Shown here one piece after another: positions 1 to 9,680 of a DNA stretch of 46,263 bases (the stretch's first letter is position 1; each line of letters opens with the position of its first letter). The DNA is from Pseudorhodobacter antarcticus (GTDB taxonomy: Bacteria > Pseudomonadota > Alphaproteobacteria > Rhodobacterales > Rhodobacteraceae), in NCBI GenBank assembly GCA_945862435.1, contig CAMAXX010000023.1, positions 1-46,263 of the forward strand, written 5' to 3'. The translations under genes were made by a program, and so were the position numbers. The notes beneath the pieces are model-generated. The model was given only the letters and a program-made list of their open reading frames with translations, did not search any database and had not been told where the DNA came from.

Positions 1-17
1 AAATATCCTCTGGGGGT

Positions 18-39
18 CTGGGGGGCGAAGCGCCCCCAG
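18..39. repeat. GC-rich palindromic hairpin at the window start
   Basis: A CTGGGGGGCG arm faces CGCCCCCAG across a three-base loop, and a second CTGGGGG run lies just upstream. It sits about 95 bases before lpdA and probably ends the gene that lies off the left edge. From memory, similar G-run/C-run palindromes are common between genes in Rhodobacterales genomes, so it may belong to a dispersed family. Only one copy is visible here. Confidence 0.5.
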
Positions 40-132
40 CCTCCGCCTCCAACCACCGCCCCCAAATGTAGGGACGGATGTAATACGCAAAAAATACGCA
101 GACCATACGCAAACCAGACATAAGGAAACACC

Positions 133-1521
133 ATGGCCCAGTTTGACACAATCATCATCGGCGCTGGCCCCGGCGGCTATGTCTGCGCCATCCGCGCCGC
201 CCAACTCGGCCTAAATGTCGCCATCGTCGAAGGTCGCGAAACCCTTGGCGGCACCTGCCTGAACGTGGGCTGCATCCCGTCCAAAGCCTTGCTGCACGCC
301 ACCCACAGCTTACACGAAGTGCATGAAAACTTTGAAAAAATGGGTCTGATGGGCGGCGCGCCCGTGGTCGATTGGGCCAAGATGCAGGCCTATAAACAAG
401 ACGTTGTGAACGGCAACACCAAGGGTATCGAATTCCTGCTTAAAAAGAACAAAGTCACTTGGATCAAAGGCTGGGCATCGATTCCAGCGGCTGGCCAAGT
501 CAAAGTGGGCGAGGAAACCCACACCGCCAAACACATCGTCATCGCCACAGGCTCTGCCCCCGCCACCCTGCAAGGCGTTGATATTGATGAAAAAACCGTC
601 GTTACCTCCACCGGTGCATTGACGCTGAACGCCATCCCCAAATCCCTTATCGTGATCGGCGCAGGCGTGATCGGCCTGGAAATGGGCAGCATCTACGCCC
701 GCCTTGGCGCTGAAGTGACCGTGATCGAATACTTGGAAACCATCACCCCAGGCATGGACGCCGAAGTTGCCAAAGCTTTCCAGAAAATTCTAACGAAACA
801 AGGGATTAAGTTCATCCTTGGCGCGGCAGTCCAATCGGCAAAGCCCACCAAATCAGGCGCAACTGTCACCTACAAGCTGCGCAAGGATGACAGCGAGGTC
901 ACCCTTTCCGCCGACACAGTCCTTCTCGCCACAGGCCGCACTCCCTATACCGCTGGCCTAGGGCTAGAAGCTTTGGGCGTCGAAATGCTGCCGCGCGGGC
1001 AAGTTAAAACAGACGATCATTTTCGCACTAATATCAATGGCTTATACGCCATCGGCGATGCCATCATCGGCCCCATGCTGGCACACAAAGCCGAAGATGA
1101 AGGTATGGCACTGGCCGAGATTATGGCAGGCAAATCGGGCCATGTGAATTACGGCGTGATCCCAGGCGTGGTCTATACTACCCCCGAAGTGGCCAGCGTC
1201 GGCGCCACCGAAGAACAGCTTAAAGAACAGGGCCGCGCCTATAAGGTTGGCAAATTCCCCTTCATGGGCAACGCCCGCGCCAAGACGATTTTTCAGGCCG
1301 ATGGCTTTGTCAAAATCCTTGCCGATGCCGCCACCGAACGCATCCTTGGCGCGCATATTATCGGGCCAATGGCGGGGGATCTGATCCACGAGGTGTGCGT
1401 TGCGATGGAATTTGGCGCATCGGCCCAAGACTTGGCCTTAACCTGCCACGCCCACCCCACCTATTCCGAAGCCGTGCGCGAGGCGGCGCTGGCCTGCGGC
1501 GATGGGGCCATCCACGCCTAA
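133..1521 (+). CDS. lpdA: Dihydrolipoyl dehydrogenase (E3)
   Basis: This flavoprotein reoxidises dihydrolipoamide on the E2 subunits of 2-oxo acid dehydrogenase complexes (pyruvate, 2-oxoglutarate) and passes electrons to NAD+ in the cytoplasm. The N-terminus carries the FAD-binding GAGPGG fingerprint (residues 10-15) and the redox disulfide in [13 protein letters not shown] (Cys42, Cys47). A second Rossmann motif, [12 protein letters not shown], lies near residue 175. The C-terminus has the catalytic HPTYSE pair (His441, Glu446). The length of 462 residues is normal. The start is preceded by AAGGAA at a good distance. The free hairpin upstream and the missing E1/E2 genes suggest that it is the last gene of a 2-oxoglutarate dehydrogenase operon beginning outside the window. 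That placement is inference. Confidence 0.97.
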   Translation: MAQFDTIIIGAGPGGYVCAIRAAQLGLNVAIVEGRETLGGTCLNVGCIPSKALLHATHSLHEVHENFEKMGLMGGAPVVDWAKMQAYKQDVVNGNTKGIEFLLKKNKVTWIKGWASIPAAGQVKVGEETHTAKHIVIATGSAPATLQGVDIDEKTVVTSTGALTLNAIPKSLIVIGAGVIGLEMGSIYARLGAEVTVIEYLETITPGMDAEVAKAFQKILTKQGIKFILGAAVQSAKPTKSGATVTYKLRKDDSEVTLSADTVLLATGRTPYTAGLGLEALGVEMLPRGQVKTDDHFRTNINGLYAIGDAIIGPMLAHKAEDEGMALAEIMAGKSGHVNYGVIPGVVYTTPEVASVGATEEQLKEQGRAYKVGKFPFMGNARAKTIFQADGFVKILADAATERILGAHIIGPMAGDLIHEVCVAMEFGASAQDLALTCHAHPTYSEAVREAALACGDGAIHA

Positions 1522-1543
1522 AACACTGTATTTGCACAAAATT

Positions 1544-1567
1544 CCTAAGGGGGCATTGCCCCCTAGG
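1544..1567. terminator. Hairpin between convergent lpdA and gntR
   Basis: CCTAAGGGGGC and GCCCCCTAGG form a strong stem with a three-base loop. It lies 22 bases past the lpdA stop and overlaps the stop codon of the facing GntR gene. There is no clear U-tract, so it may act mainly as a shared 3' stabiliser or a bidirectional terminator. Confidence 0.55.
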
Positions 1568-2213
1568 ATATCATATGCCGCAACCCCTGTGTGACATCTG
1601 TGCGCACGGCAAGGCGTAATCCCGGCTCGTCCCCTGCCCGCAGGGCGGCCAAAATCAGCCTGTGATGCTGCGGCATCTCGCGGCGTCTGACTTTCTGATA
1701 CATCTCGCGCATGCTTGGCCCCAGTTGCAGCCAAACCGTTTCAATCATAGCCAGCATAGCGGGCGTTTGCGCGCGCAAATACAGCGTGCGGTGAAATTCC
1801 AAATTGCTGCGCACATAGGCCACGGCATCTTGATTGATCACCGCATCTTGGTTCAGCGCGTTGATCGCAGCCAACCTATCGATCAGCGCAAAATGGGCGC
1901 GGGGCAGCGCGCGCGAAGCCATTTCAGGTTCCAGCAGCGCGCGCACTGCGGCCAGTTCTTCGATACGTTCTGCGGCCAGAATCGGGGTCGATACCCGCCC
2001 CGAGGCCGACATCGTAAACGCTCCTTCTGCAGCCAATCGCCGCACCGCTTCGCGCGCGGGTGTCATCGAGACGCCAAATTGCTGCGCGATGCCGCGAATG
2101 GTCAGCGCTTGGCCAGGGGATAACTCGCCATGCAGCACCTGTTGGCGCAGCGCCCTGTAGACGCGCTCATGCGCGGCGGCGTTCGGGTCGGCAAGACGGG
2201 GTTTAATTGGCAT
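1563..2213 (-). CDS. GntR-family transcriptional regulator (FCD type)
   Basis: This is a 216-residue DNA-binding regulator. The N-terminal winged helix-turn-helix shows the GntR signature: a start such as AAHERVYRALRQQVLHGEL, then the recognition helix region QQFGVSMTPAREAVRRLAAEG at about residues 45-65. The rest is an all-helical ligand-binding domain of the FCD kind (FadR/VanR subgroup), with the His-containing stretch NLEFHRTLYLRA that normally helps to bind a metal and a small organic acid. NQDAVI is followed directly by NQDAVA, a six-residue duplication visible in the DNA. No catabolic operon adjoins it, so its ligand and targets cannot be told from context. Confidence 0.88.
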   Translation of the reverse strand: MPIKPRLADPNAAAHERVYRALRQQVLHGELSPGQALTIRGIAQQFGVSMTPAREAVRRLAAEGAFTMSASGRVSTPILAAERIEELAAVRALLEPEMASRALPRAHFALIDRLAAINALNQDAVINQDAVAYVRSNLEFHRTLYLRAQTPAMLAMIETVWLQLGPSMREMYQKVRRREMPQHHRLILAALRAGDEPGLRLAVRTDVTQGLRHMIS

Positions 2214-2260
2214 GGCCGCAGCCTTTCACAACCATCGGGCTGCGGTCAATGGGACTTTGG

Positions 2261-2986
2261 TCAAAGGGTGGGATGCGGCGTTTTGGCCAAAGCAGGATGC
2301 GGCGCGTCAAAACGAACCGCCTGCAAGACCGCGCCATTACGCTTTAACCAATCACGCTGCACCTGCCAGTTCGGATAAATCCGCGCCACAACGGCCCAGA
2401 ACGCTGGCGAATGGTTCATCTCGATCAAATGGGCCACCTCGTGGGCGGCGACATAATCCAGCACCGCAGGCGGGGCCATAATCAGCCGCCAGTTATACAT
2501 CAGCGCGCCGTCGGGGGTGCATGACCCCCAGCGCGAGCGGGTATCGCGCAGGCTGATCTGCACCACTTTGCGCCCAATTTGCGCGGCGTAATGATCTGAT
2601 GCCGCCGCCAATCGGTCGCGCGCGCGCACCTTTAGAAAGGCCGCAATACGCGCAGGCATCCGCACAGGATCACCCGGAACAATCAATTGCCCCGCCTCCA
2701 CGCGCAGCGCGCGCCCAGCACCCGTGGCAATGGTTAGCACCTGGCCTTCCAGCGTGACCTGCCCGCCCAAGGTTAGACTGGGGCTGTGCGGCAGTTTGGT
2801 AAGGGCGTTGCGGATCCAACCCTCATGCGCGCGGGCAAAGGCCAAAGCCTCGGCCTCGCGCGCGCGTAGCGGCAAGGTCAGGGTCACGCGGCCATCACTT
2901 TGCCCTACCCGCAGCGAAAACCGCCGCGCCCGCGCTGTGCGGCGCAGGATAATCTCGATCGGGGGGTCACCAATGGTTTCGGACAT
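2261..2986 (-). CDS. YgjP-like metallopeptidase domain protein (M48/DUF45)
   Basis: This is a predicted zinc-dependent protease of the YgjP/WLM group. The zinc site is AAHEVAHLIEMNHSPAFW: the HEVAH motif supplies two ligands and the downstream His the third. It is preceded by the family's typical RDTRSRWGSC segment and MYNWRLIMAP. I chose the ATG at 2986, which gives 241 residues beginning MSETIGDPPIEI. The open frame runs 80 codons further upstream, but that part is Arg/Cys-rich and unlike any domain. Its substrate is unknown. It is divergent from the TIGR02300 gene. Confidence 0.85.
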   Translation of the reverse strand: MSETIGDPPIEIILRRTARARRFSLRVGQSDGRVTLTLPLRAREAEALAFARAHEGWIRNALTKLPHSPSLTLGGQVTLEGQVLTIATGAGRALRVEAGQLIVPGDPVRMPARIAAFLKVRARDRLAAASDHYAAQIGRKVVQISLRDTRSRWGSCTPDGALMYNWRLIMAPPAVLDYVAAHEVAHLIEMNHSPAFWAVVARIYPNWQVQRDWLKRNGAVLQAVRFDAPHPALAKTPHPTL

Positions 2987-3182
2987 AAGGCAGATAAGAT
3001 ACCACCGCACGCGCCACCCGCAAGCCATGCTGAAACGCGCGGGCGCAATTCGCCGCCGCTTGCCAAAATTTCGCGCGAAAACCCTTTGACAGCAGCCCCG
3101 CGCTGTGGCAATCGGCACTATTGCCTTGCAGGGCTTGTGTTGCTTGCCCTTGCAGATCCGACCTAAGTCAAAGGAATACACC

Positions 3183-3518
3183 ATGCCATTGGCACAATGG
3201 GGAACAAAGCGGGTTTGCCCCACCACGGGAAAGCGCTTTTACGATTTGAACAAAACCCCAATCGTCAGCCCTTACACGGGCGAGATTGTGGATATCGAAA
3301 GCGCCCGCCGCAAAATGGCAGCGTCCGTGATTGCACGCGTTCAGCCCGAGAAAGACGAAGACATTAGCCTTGTCGACGATTTGGACGGCGATGATCTGTT
3401 GGTCGAAGTCGTGGCCGACGATGCAGAACTGGACGACGAATTGCTGGAAGAAGATGCCGACGATACCGTTTCGCTGGATGATCTGGCCGATGTCGCGGGC
3501 GATGAAGAAGAGCTGTAG
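3183..3518 (+). CDS. TIGR02300 family protein (FYDLN acid domain)
   Basis: This small protein of 111 residues has two visible parts. The N-terminus has the family signature GTKRVCPTTGKRFYDLNKTP followed by SPYTGE. The C-terminal half is extremely acidic, with runs of Asp and Glu and almost no basic residues. The family is known from alphaproteobacteria and has no established function. The ATG at 3183 is preceded by AAGGAA, whereas a longer frame from 3105 has no such site. It sits directly upstream of tRNA-Ala, an arrangement I have seen in related genomes. Confidence 0.9.
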   Translation: MPLAQWGTKRVCPTTGKRFYDLNKTPIVSPYTGEIVDIESARRKMAASVIARVQPEKDEDISLVDDLDGDDLLVEVVADDAELDDELLEEDADDTVSLDDLADVAGDEEEL

Positions 3519-3623
3519 TTTTCGCGCGTCAAGAGGGGCTAGGCCGTGCATTTTTACCCTTGCACCCCGCCCCGCCCTACCCTAAACACCGCTCACGCAG
3601 CCTTGCCCAAAGGCTGATGGAAT

Positions 3624-3699
<76 letters not shown>

Positions 3700-3876
3700 T
3701 ACTTCGCAAGCCCGCCGCGTGGCTGATTTGTGTTTTGAATCTGCGCATGAATGTCGGTCATAAGACCATTATACTATTCTAAATGATAGATACGATTATC
3801 CATCATCGCCCCACCATCCCCCCGCTTAGCCTTTATACTCTGCTCATTAGATCCTAACACCGTCTTGGGAGTAGTC

Positions 3877-6453
3877 TTGAAACTCGACACTGCCACTTTA
3901 GACCCAACCGCGCTTGACCCAAGCTTTGATTTTGTGTTTCGCGATTTTGAACGATCAAAATTGGGTCAGATCCGCGAGGTGCTCGCCACCGATAATGGCA
4001 CATATTCGCTGATCTATTTCGCAGTGGTGGTGTTTTGGACAGTGGCCATGAGTTATGGCGCGATTGTGAACGGCCATGCTGGATTTGCGGTGAACCTGTC
4101 CCCGCATGTGGCGTTTTTTACGCTGATAATCGGGGTCATGCTGTATCCAGTGCGGCGTGTCTGGATACCGCTTGCCGCCTTTAGCACGGTCTATTTTGTC
4201 CCGTTTCTTGTGCCTCATACGGATGGCACCACTTGGATCGGGGTGGGCGCAAACGCGCCTAGCCTGATTGCAGCTATTTATGTGTATCATATCGTCTCGG
4301 GCAGTGCGATTGCAGTGGTATCAATACAAATAGCCCGCAGTCTGCAGCGCTTGGCCCCGCCCTACAGCATTGATTTAGTTAATGTTCTGACCCTATACTT
4401 TGCCTTTGTGCTGTTTTGCGGGCTGCAAGCATGGGTGTTCTGGCAAGCGGCCCAAACCCTGCCTTTAGCCACACGGCTTGATCTGGGCTTTGGCCCCGAT
4501 TATTTGCCCGCCACAGCCGAGCGCGTGCTGCGCGGGAGTGTGCTGGCCAGCGGATTTTTGCTGGGTATTTTTGAAGTGTCGTCACGCCGCGCGCTAACGC
4601 TGGGCACGATAGCCTCTGGCGCGTTTCTGGCACTTGCCATGGCGCACAGCGTGGGTTTGGAACTGCATCAGACCTTGGATGTATGTCTTTTGGCACTTTT
4701 GCTGATTACGATCCTGCCCAATAAAATTGCCATAACTGCCTGCATCATAGGCATTCCAATTTATTCGGCGCTGACGGGAACCTTTGTTTCCACGCAACAT
4801 TTGGGCGACCCGCTTCAGACCAAGCTGGAATATCTGGCAATTGCGATGTTGGCCTTGATCGTGCTCGCGCTCACGCTGCGCGCGCATACACTGCACTTGC
4901 TGCGGCAACGCGAGGCGGCCATGCGGCGGCTATCGATGGTGCGCGATTTTGCCGATGTTGGGCTGCTGTCATTTAACCTTTGCCGCCGCGCCTTTCGCAC
5001 AGATGCTGCGGTACAGCGTATCCTTTCGGTAAGGCCCGAAGGCTCGGTAGATGAGTTCGCAGCCCTGTTTGACGCCAAAGATCAGGCCGATTTGCGCCTA
5101 GCCCTATCGGGGCAAGCAGTGGGCAGCGTCAACTTGTTGCTTTCGCGCCATTTGGATGGGCAAGTGCAAGTGCTGCGTATTTGTCTTTGTTTTGAAACCG
5201 CACCAAGCGGCGAAAAGGTGGCTTACGGCCTTGTGTTGGACGTGACAGGCGGGCACAAAAAAGAGCGCGCCTTAGAAGCAACGCTGGCTGAATTGTCGTC
5301 GCGCCAAGAGCGGCAGCGCCAGCTGTTTTCAATTGTCTCGCACGAACTTCGCACCCCCGCCTCGGTGGTGTCGATGCTGATCGATGACTTGCCACAGCGG
5401 CATGTGCCTGCAAAGCTGCGCAAGCAGTTGCGCGAGGCGATTGACCAGTTGCTTAATACCCTTGCAGATATGCGCCAAACAGTGAACCCATTGCAAAATC
5501 TGCCCGTCACTCGCACGGCCTATTCCCCCGCTGAACTGGCTGATTCGGTGCGCAATATGTTCGGGCAAATCGCGCGCGAGCAGGGAATGACCATTTATCT
5601 TACCCTTAGTGACGCCGCACGTCTGCCGCGCCTTGGCGATCAGTTGCGCCTGCGCCAAGCCCTGTCAAACATGCTGCGCAATGCGATCATTCATTCCAAG
5701 GGTGAATCCATCACCTTGCGTTTTGACTCTGTTTTGCACGGCGCACAAACCATCAGCCGCTGGACAATCACCGACAACGGCGTTGGCATCGCAGCAGATC
5801 AGTTGGAACGACTATTCCAAGCCTTTGAGCGCGGCGTGCAAGACCCAAACACCCCTGTCGATGGCAGCGGACTTGGCCTGTTTATTGCCAAATCTTCTAT
5901 CGAAATACTGGGCGGCACGATCACGCATTTCACCCCAACTGGCGGCGGCACAGGGTTTGAAATTGACCTGCCAGAAGCGATTGTTCCAGATCAGGCCCCC
6001 GCCCCGCCCCCTGCGGCTTTGATCGCCAAAAAGCAGGCACGCTATCCCAATATCTATGTGCTTCTGGTCGAGGATAACGCATTGGTGGCCGAGGTGACGA
6101 TGGCCAAGCTGTCGCGCTTTGTCGGCCGAGTCGAATTGGCCTGCAACGGGGTCGAGGCGCTGGCAAAAATTGCCGCCGATCTGCCAGACCTATTAATCAC
6201 TGATCTGTTCATGCCCGAAATGGCAGGCGATGCCCTGACCACAGCCCTGCGATCAGCGGGGAATACCATGCCGATTGTCGGCCTCACCGCCGCCGCGGTG
6301 GGCGATGACATCCACCGCTTTGAAGATGCAGGGGCAAGCGCCGTTATGGTCAAACCACTGGATATTACCGCTATTCGCGATGTGATCGAAGATATCTTTC
6401 AACGCAAAGGCAAAAGCCCCACGCGCGCAAGATCCAAGATAAAGGTCGCCTAA
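3877..6453 (+). CDS. Membrane-bound hybrid histidine kinase with C-terminal receiver
   Basis: This is an 858-residue sensor kinase. The first ~330 residues form about nine or ten hydrophobic segments, a multi-spanning sensor of the MASE1-like kind (assigned from the pattern only). A short PAS-like stretch then leads to a HisKA domain with phospho-acceptor His489 in FSIVSHELRTP. The ATPase domain has the N box (LRNAIIHS), G1 (DNGVGIA) and G2 (GSGLGLFIAKS). A receiver follows with acidic residues at LLVEDN and phospho-acceptor Asp776 in LLITDLFMPEMAG, and the Lys of VKPLD. I prefer the TTG at 3877 over the TTG at 3865, because GGGAG lies five bases before it. No response regulator or phosphotransfer protein is adjacent, so it is an orphan. 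Confidence 0.9.
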   Translation: MKLDTATLDPTALDPSFDFVFRDFERSKLGQIREVLATDNGTYSLIYFAVVVFWTVAMSYGAIVNGHAGFAVNLSPHVAFFTLIIGVMLYPVRRVWIPLAAFSTVYFVPFLVPHTDGTTWIGVGANAPSLIAAIYVYHIVSGSAIAVVSIQIARSLQRLAPPYSIDLVNVLTLYFAFVLFCGLQAWVFWQAAQTLPLATRLDLGFGPDYLPATAERVLRGSVLASGFLLGIFEVSSRRALTLGTIASGAFLALAMAHSVGLELHQTLDVCLLALLLITILPNKIAITACIIGIPIYSALTGTFVSTQHLGDPLQTKLEYLAIAMLALIVLALTLRAHTLHLLRQREAAMRRLSMVRDFADVGLLSFNLCRRAFRTDAAVQRILSVRPEGSVDEFAALFDAKDQADLRLALSGQAVGSVNLLLSRHLDGQVQVLRICLCFETAPSGEKVAYGLVLDVTGGHKKERALEATLAELSSRQERQRQLFSIVSHELRTPASVVSMLIDDLPQRHVPAKLRKQLREAIDQLLNTLADMRQTVNPLQNLPVTRTAYSPAELADSVRNMFGQIAREQGMTIYLTLSDAARLPRLGDQLRLRQALSNMLRNAIIHSKGESITLRFDSVLHGAQTISRWTITDNGVGIAADQLERLFQAFERGVQDPNTPVDGSGLGLFIAKSSIEILGGTITHFTPTGGGTGFEIDLPEAIVPDQAPAPPPAALIAKKQARYPNIYVLLVEDNALVAEVTMAKLSRFVGRVELACNGVEALAKIAADLPDLLITDLFMPEMAGDALTTALRSAGNTMPIVGLTAAAVGDDIHRFEDAGASAVMVKPLDITAIRDVIEDIFQRKGKSPTRARSKIKVA

Positions 6454-6468
6454 CGGCCGCAATCTGCC

Positions 6469-6717
6469 TTAGGCCTTTTTCTTACCTTCCAACGCGGCAA
6501 TGCGTGCGGCCAGCGCGTCATTTTCTTCGCGGGCTTTTTGCGCCATGGCGCGCACAGCGTCAAATTCCTCGCGCGTCACAAAATTACGCTCGGCCATCCA
6601 GCGGTCGATAAACCCCTTCATCGCGGTTTCCGCTTCGGTCTTTGCGCCCTGCGCCACGCCCACGGCATTGGTCATCAGTTTGGACAGATCGTCAAAAATC
6701 TTATTCCCGCCTTGCAT
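6469..6717 (-). CDS. ubiK: Ubiquinone biosynthesis accessory factor UbiK (BMFP domain)
   Basis: This is an 82-residue protein of the YqiC/BMFP family. In enterobacteria UbiK works with UbiJ to help the aerobic steps of ubiquinone synthesis, and it can bind membranes. The sequence shows an amphipathic N-terminal helix (KIFDDLSKLM), then RWMAERNFVTREEFDAVRAM, the core family signature, and a C-terminal coiled coil with heptad spacing ending AALEGKKKA. It is divergent from lgt and convergent with the kinase gene. The family assignment is firm. The role in this organism is inferred. Confidence 0.85.
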   Translation of the reverse strand: MQGGNKIFDDLSKLMTNAVGVAQGAKTEAETAMKGFIDRWMAERNFVTREEFDAVRAMAQKAREENDALAARIAALEGKKKA

Positions 6718-6845
6718 GATTGCGCCCTTTCAAAGCTGCCTGCCTGCGATGATATATGGGCGCGATGGCATGGGATGCAAGGGTGCAGCGCGTTGACAAT
6801 TGCCGCGCAATTCTCGACAAAGCGCCAAACAGGCAGGAGCCCGCG

Positions 6846-7727
6846 ATGCCCTATATTCCTTTTCCAAATATTTCCCCCGATGTGTTTTCGTTGACCATCG
6901 CTGGGGTGACGCTGACGCTGCGCTGGTATGCGCTGGGGTATATCATCGGGCTGCTCGCGGGCTGGAAGCTGATCGAAGTTATGCTCGCCCGCCCCGCGCT
7001 GTGGTCTGGCACCGCCCCCATGGCGCAGGGGGCGGCAGAACGGCTGCTGACATGGGTGATCCTTGGGGTGATTTTGGGGGGGCGCATAGGCTATGTGCTG
7101 TTTTATCAACCCAGCCAGTTTGCGCATAATCCCCTGTCCATACTTTATGTCTGGCAGGGTGGCATGGCCTTTCACGGCGGGTTTTTGGGAGTTGTCATCG
7201 CGGGCCTGTGGTTCGCGCGCAGCGAAAAAGTCTCGCCCCTTGCCTTGGGCGATGTGATGGCCGCTGTGGCCCCGATTGGCATTTTTCTGGTGCGGATCGC
7301 GAACTTTATCAATGCTGAACTTTGGGGCCGCCCCACCACCGTGCCTTGGGGTGTCGCCTTTCCAGGCGACGCGGCGCAGACCTGCGGGCAGGCGTTGGGC
7401 GAGGTTTGCGCCCGCCACCCCAGCCAGATTTACGAGGCGCTGCTAGAAGGCGCGGTGCTGTTTGCGATGCTCACCTATCTGATCTGGCGCAAAGGCTGGC
7501 TCCGGCGGCCAGGCGCGGTGATGGGCCTGTTTTTGGCAGGCTATGGCGCGGCGCGTTTTGCGGTGGAATTTGTCCGCCAACCGGATGCGCAGTTTATATC
7601 CGAAGGTAACGCCCTTGGCCTTGCGCTACATTTGGGCGGGTACGGTCTGACGATGGGTCAAATCCTAAGCCTGCCGATGCTGTTTGCGGGGCTGTGGTTC
7701 TTGGCCCACGCCAAAGCGAAAAACTAG
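6846..7727 (+). CDS. lgt: Prolipoprotein diacylglyceryl transferase
   Basis: Lgt transfers diacylglycerol from phosphatidylglycerol to the lipobox cysteine of prolipoproteins in the inner membrane, the first step of lipoprotein maturation. The 293-residue protein has about seven hydrophobic segments. Family motifs are clear: the [10 protein letters not shown] stretch, AFHGGFLGV with the essential His, the signature [15 protein letters not shown], and [14 protein letters not shown] chose the ATG at 6846 (GCAGGAGC precedes it) over an earlier in-frame start at 6756 that would add a non-hydrophobic leader. It heads an operon with midA seven bases downstream. Pal, encoded in this window, is one expected substrate. 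Confidence 0.96.
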   Translation: MPYIPFPNISPDVFSLTIAGVTLTLRWYALGYIIGLLAGWKLIEVMLARPALWSGTAPMAQGAAERLLTWVILGVILGGRIGYVLFYQPSQFAHNPLSILYVWQGGMAFHGGFLGVVIAGLWFARSEKVSPLALGDVMAAVAPIGIFLVRIANFINAELWGRPTTVPWGVAFPGDAAQTCGQALGEVCARHPSQIYEALLEGAVLFAMLTYLIWRKGWLRRPGAVMGLFLAGYGAARFAVEFVRQPDAQFISEGNALGLALHLGGYGLTMGQILSLPMLFAGLWFLAHAKAKN

Positions 7728-7733
7728 GGCGAG

Positions 7734-8810
7734 ATGACCGCGTTAAAGCCTCTGATCTTGGCGCAAATCGCGGCCCGTGGCCCCATGCGCCTGTCTGACT
7801 ACATGGCGCTGTGCCTGCTGCATCCGCAGCATGGCTATTACACCACCCGCCCCCCCTTTGGGGCGGCGGGCGATTTTATCACCGCCCCTGAAATCAGCCA
7901 AATGTTTGGCGAAATGCTGGGCCTGTGTTTGGCCCAAAACTGGCTGGACAGTGGTGCGCCGCCCACCTTTACGCTGGCCGAACTGGGGCCGGGGCGCGGC
8001 ACGTTGATGGCGGACGTTCTGCGCGCCACGCGCGGAGTGGCGGGTTTTCATGCTGCCGCCAACATTTACTTGGTCGAGGCATCTCCTGCCCTGCGCGCTG
8101 TGCAGGCCCAAACGCTTGCCGCCCACGCCCCGCGTTGGTGCGGCAGTGCCGAAGACTTGCCCGATGCCCCGCTATTCCTGCTGGCCAACGAATTTTTCGA
8201 TGCCCTGCCAATCCGCCAATTTCACCGCACCCACGCCGCTTGGGCCGAGGTGATGGTGGGGGCTGCGGGCGATGATCTAACCTTTGGCAAAGCCGCCCCA
8301 ATATCCCTGCCCGCGCTAGAGCGCCGCCTGCGCGATACGCGCGATGGCGATGTGGTGGAATATTGCCCCGCCGCCGGCGCCAGCATCACCGCCATTTCCC
8401 AGCGCATTGCCGCCTTTGGCGGGGCCGCGCTGATTGTGGATTATGGCGCATGGCAGGGCGTGGGCGATACATTTCAAGCGCTTCGCGCGCATGAATTTTG
8501 CAGTCCCTTGGATGCACCGGGCATAGCTGACCTAACGGCCCATGTTGATTTTGCAGCCCTTGCCCACGCTGCAGCGCCCCACAACCTGCGCACGCAATAT
8601 ACCGCCCAAGGCCCGTTTTTGGCATCATTGGGGATTGAGGCCCGCGCCACCCGTTTGGCCCAATCGCTGCGCGGCCCCGCCCTTTCCGCCCACATTGCCG
8701 CAAAGCAACGCTTGACCAGTCCTGCAGAAATGGGACAGTTATTCAAAGTGCTGGGTCTGACGCCCGCAGACACGCCGCCGCTTGCGGGCTTTGACAGCGC
8801 AATGGTCTAG
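7734..8810 (+). CDS. Class I SAM-dependent methyltransferase, MidA/NDUFAF7 family
   Basis: This is a 358-residue protein of COG1565. The mitochondrial homologue NDUFAF7 dimethylates an arginine of the complex I subunit NDUFS2, so this bacterial member is plausibly a complex I assembly methyltransferase. Visible marks are the N-terminal LSDYMALCLLHPQHGYYT, the DFITAPEISQMFGEMLG stretch typical of the family, the SAM-binding glycine motif ELGPGRGTLMADVLR, and LLANEFFDALPIRQF, the conserved post-motif segment. The ATG lies six bases after the lgt stop, so it is probably cotranscribed with it. The substrate here is inference. Confidence 0.9.
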   Translation: MTALKPLILAQIAARGPMRLSDYMALCLLHPQHGYYTTRPPFGAAGDFITAPEISQMFGEMLGLCLAQNWLDSGAPPTFTLAELGPGRGTLMADVLRATRGVAGFHAAANIYLVEASPALRAVQAQTLAAHAPRWCGSAEDLPDAPLFLLANEFFDALPIRQFHRTHAAWAEVMVGAAGDDLTFGKAAPISLPALERRLRDTRDGDVVEYCPAAGASITAISQRIAAFGGAALIVDYGAWQGVGDTFQALRAHEFCSPLDAPGIADLTAHVDFAALAHAAAPHNLRTQYTAQGPFLASLGIEARATRLAQSLRGPALSAHIAAKQRLTSPAEMGQLFKVLGLTPADTPPLAGFDSAMV

Positions 8811-8828
8811 GGCGGTATTGGGACGCAT

Positions 8829-9578
8829 ATGCTGCACATCATCACCTCAAAAGCGCTGGCCCCAAGACATGGGTTTTTCACCCGCAAAGGCGGGGCGTCT
8901 TCGGGCATTTTCGCGGGGCTGAATTGCGGCTATGGATCGTCCGATCAATCCGAGGTGGTCGCCATCAACCGCGCCCGCGTGGCCGACGCGATGGGCGTGG
9001 ACGATACGCATTTGGTCACTGTGCATCAAACCCATTCCGCCATTGCCTTGCCCGTCACTGGCCCGCTGACCATTCGTCCCGAAGCCGACGCAATGGTCAC
9101 TGCTGTGCCCGGCGTCGCTTTGGGGATTTTGACCGCCGATTGCCAACCTGTGCTGTTTGCCGATAGCGCGGCAGGCGTTATCGGCGCGGCCCATGCAGGT
9201 TGGAAAGGTGCCAAAGATGGCGTGCTGGAAGCAACGATAGGCGCGATGGAAGCACTGGGCGCGCGGCGTGCGAACATCACTGCTGTCATCGGCCCTTGCA
9301 TTTCGCAAGCCGCCTATGAGGTGGGCCCGGAGTTTTACGAGGGTTTTACCGACGAAGACCCCGAAACGCGCCGCTTTTTCGCAAATGGCGCACATGATCG
9401 CATGTTGTTCGATTTGCCTGCCTACGGGCTGTCGCGCCTGCGTGCGGCAGGGGTGGGCCACGCCGAATGGTGCGGCCATTGCACCTATGGCGCGCCCGAT
9501 CGATTCTATTCTTATCGCCGCACCACCCACCTGCGCGAGGCCGATTATGGACGTCTGATCTCGGTTATCCGCCTTTAA
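8829..9578 (+). CDS. pgeF: Peptidoglycan editing factor PgeF (YfiH/multicopper polyphenol-oxidase domain)
   Basis: This is a 249-residue member of the YfiH/DUF152 family. In E. coli PgeF removes L-Ser wrongly incorporated in place of L-Ala in the peptidoglycan precursor; related proteins act as purine nucleoside phosphorylases. The metal-binding and catalytic residues are in VHQTHS, LTADCQPVLF and AAHAGWKGAKDG, and the C-terminal motif WCGHCTYGAPDRFYSYRR is intact. The length is normal. It lies 18 bases after the midA stop and is the third gene of the lgt cluster, consistent with an envelope role. Confidence 0.93.
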   Translation: MLHIITSKALAPRHGFFTRKGGASSGIFAGLNCGYGSSDQSEVVAINRARVADAMGVDDTHLVTVHQTHSAIALPVTGPLTIRPEADAMVTAVPGVALGILTADCQPVLFADSAAGVIGAAHAGWKGAKDGVLEATIGAMEALGARRANITAVIGPCISQAAYEVGPEFYEGFTDEDPETRRFFANGAHDRMLFDLPAYGLSRLRAAGVGHAEWCGHCTYGAPDRFYSYRRTTHLREADYGRLISVIRL

Positions 9579-9680
9579 CCACCTTCCAAATGTTTCCCCT
9601 TTGGCGACAAACTGATGCCGCAAATCGGGGTAATGATTGGATATCGCAGGCGGTTAATCCGCTTTAAATGAAGGTGCATG

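Noticed and set aside
1830..1860. Six-residue duplication NQDAVI/NQDAVA in the GntR protein as a functional repeat
   Set aside because: It is a single short duplication in a helical domain with no second feature to support a function; noted only in the gene entry.
6454..6482. Terminator for the histidine kinase gene
   Set aside because: GGCC/GGCC with a TTTTT run is only a four-base stem and lies in the end of ubiK, so it is not convincing.
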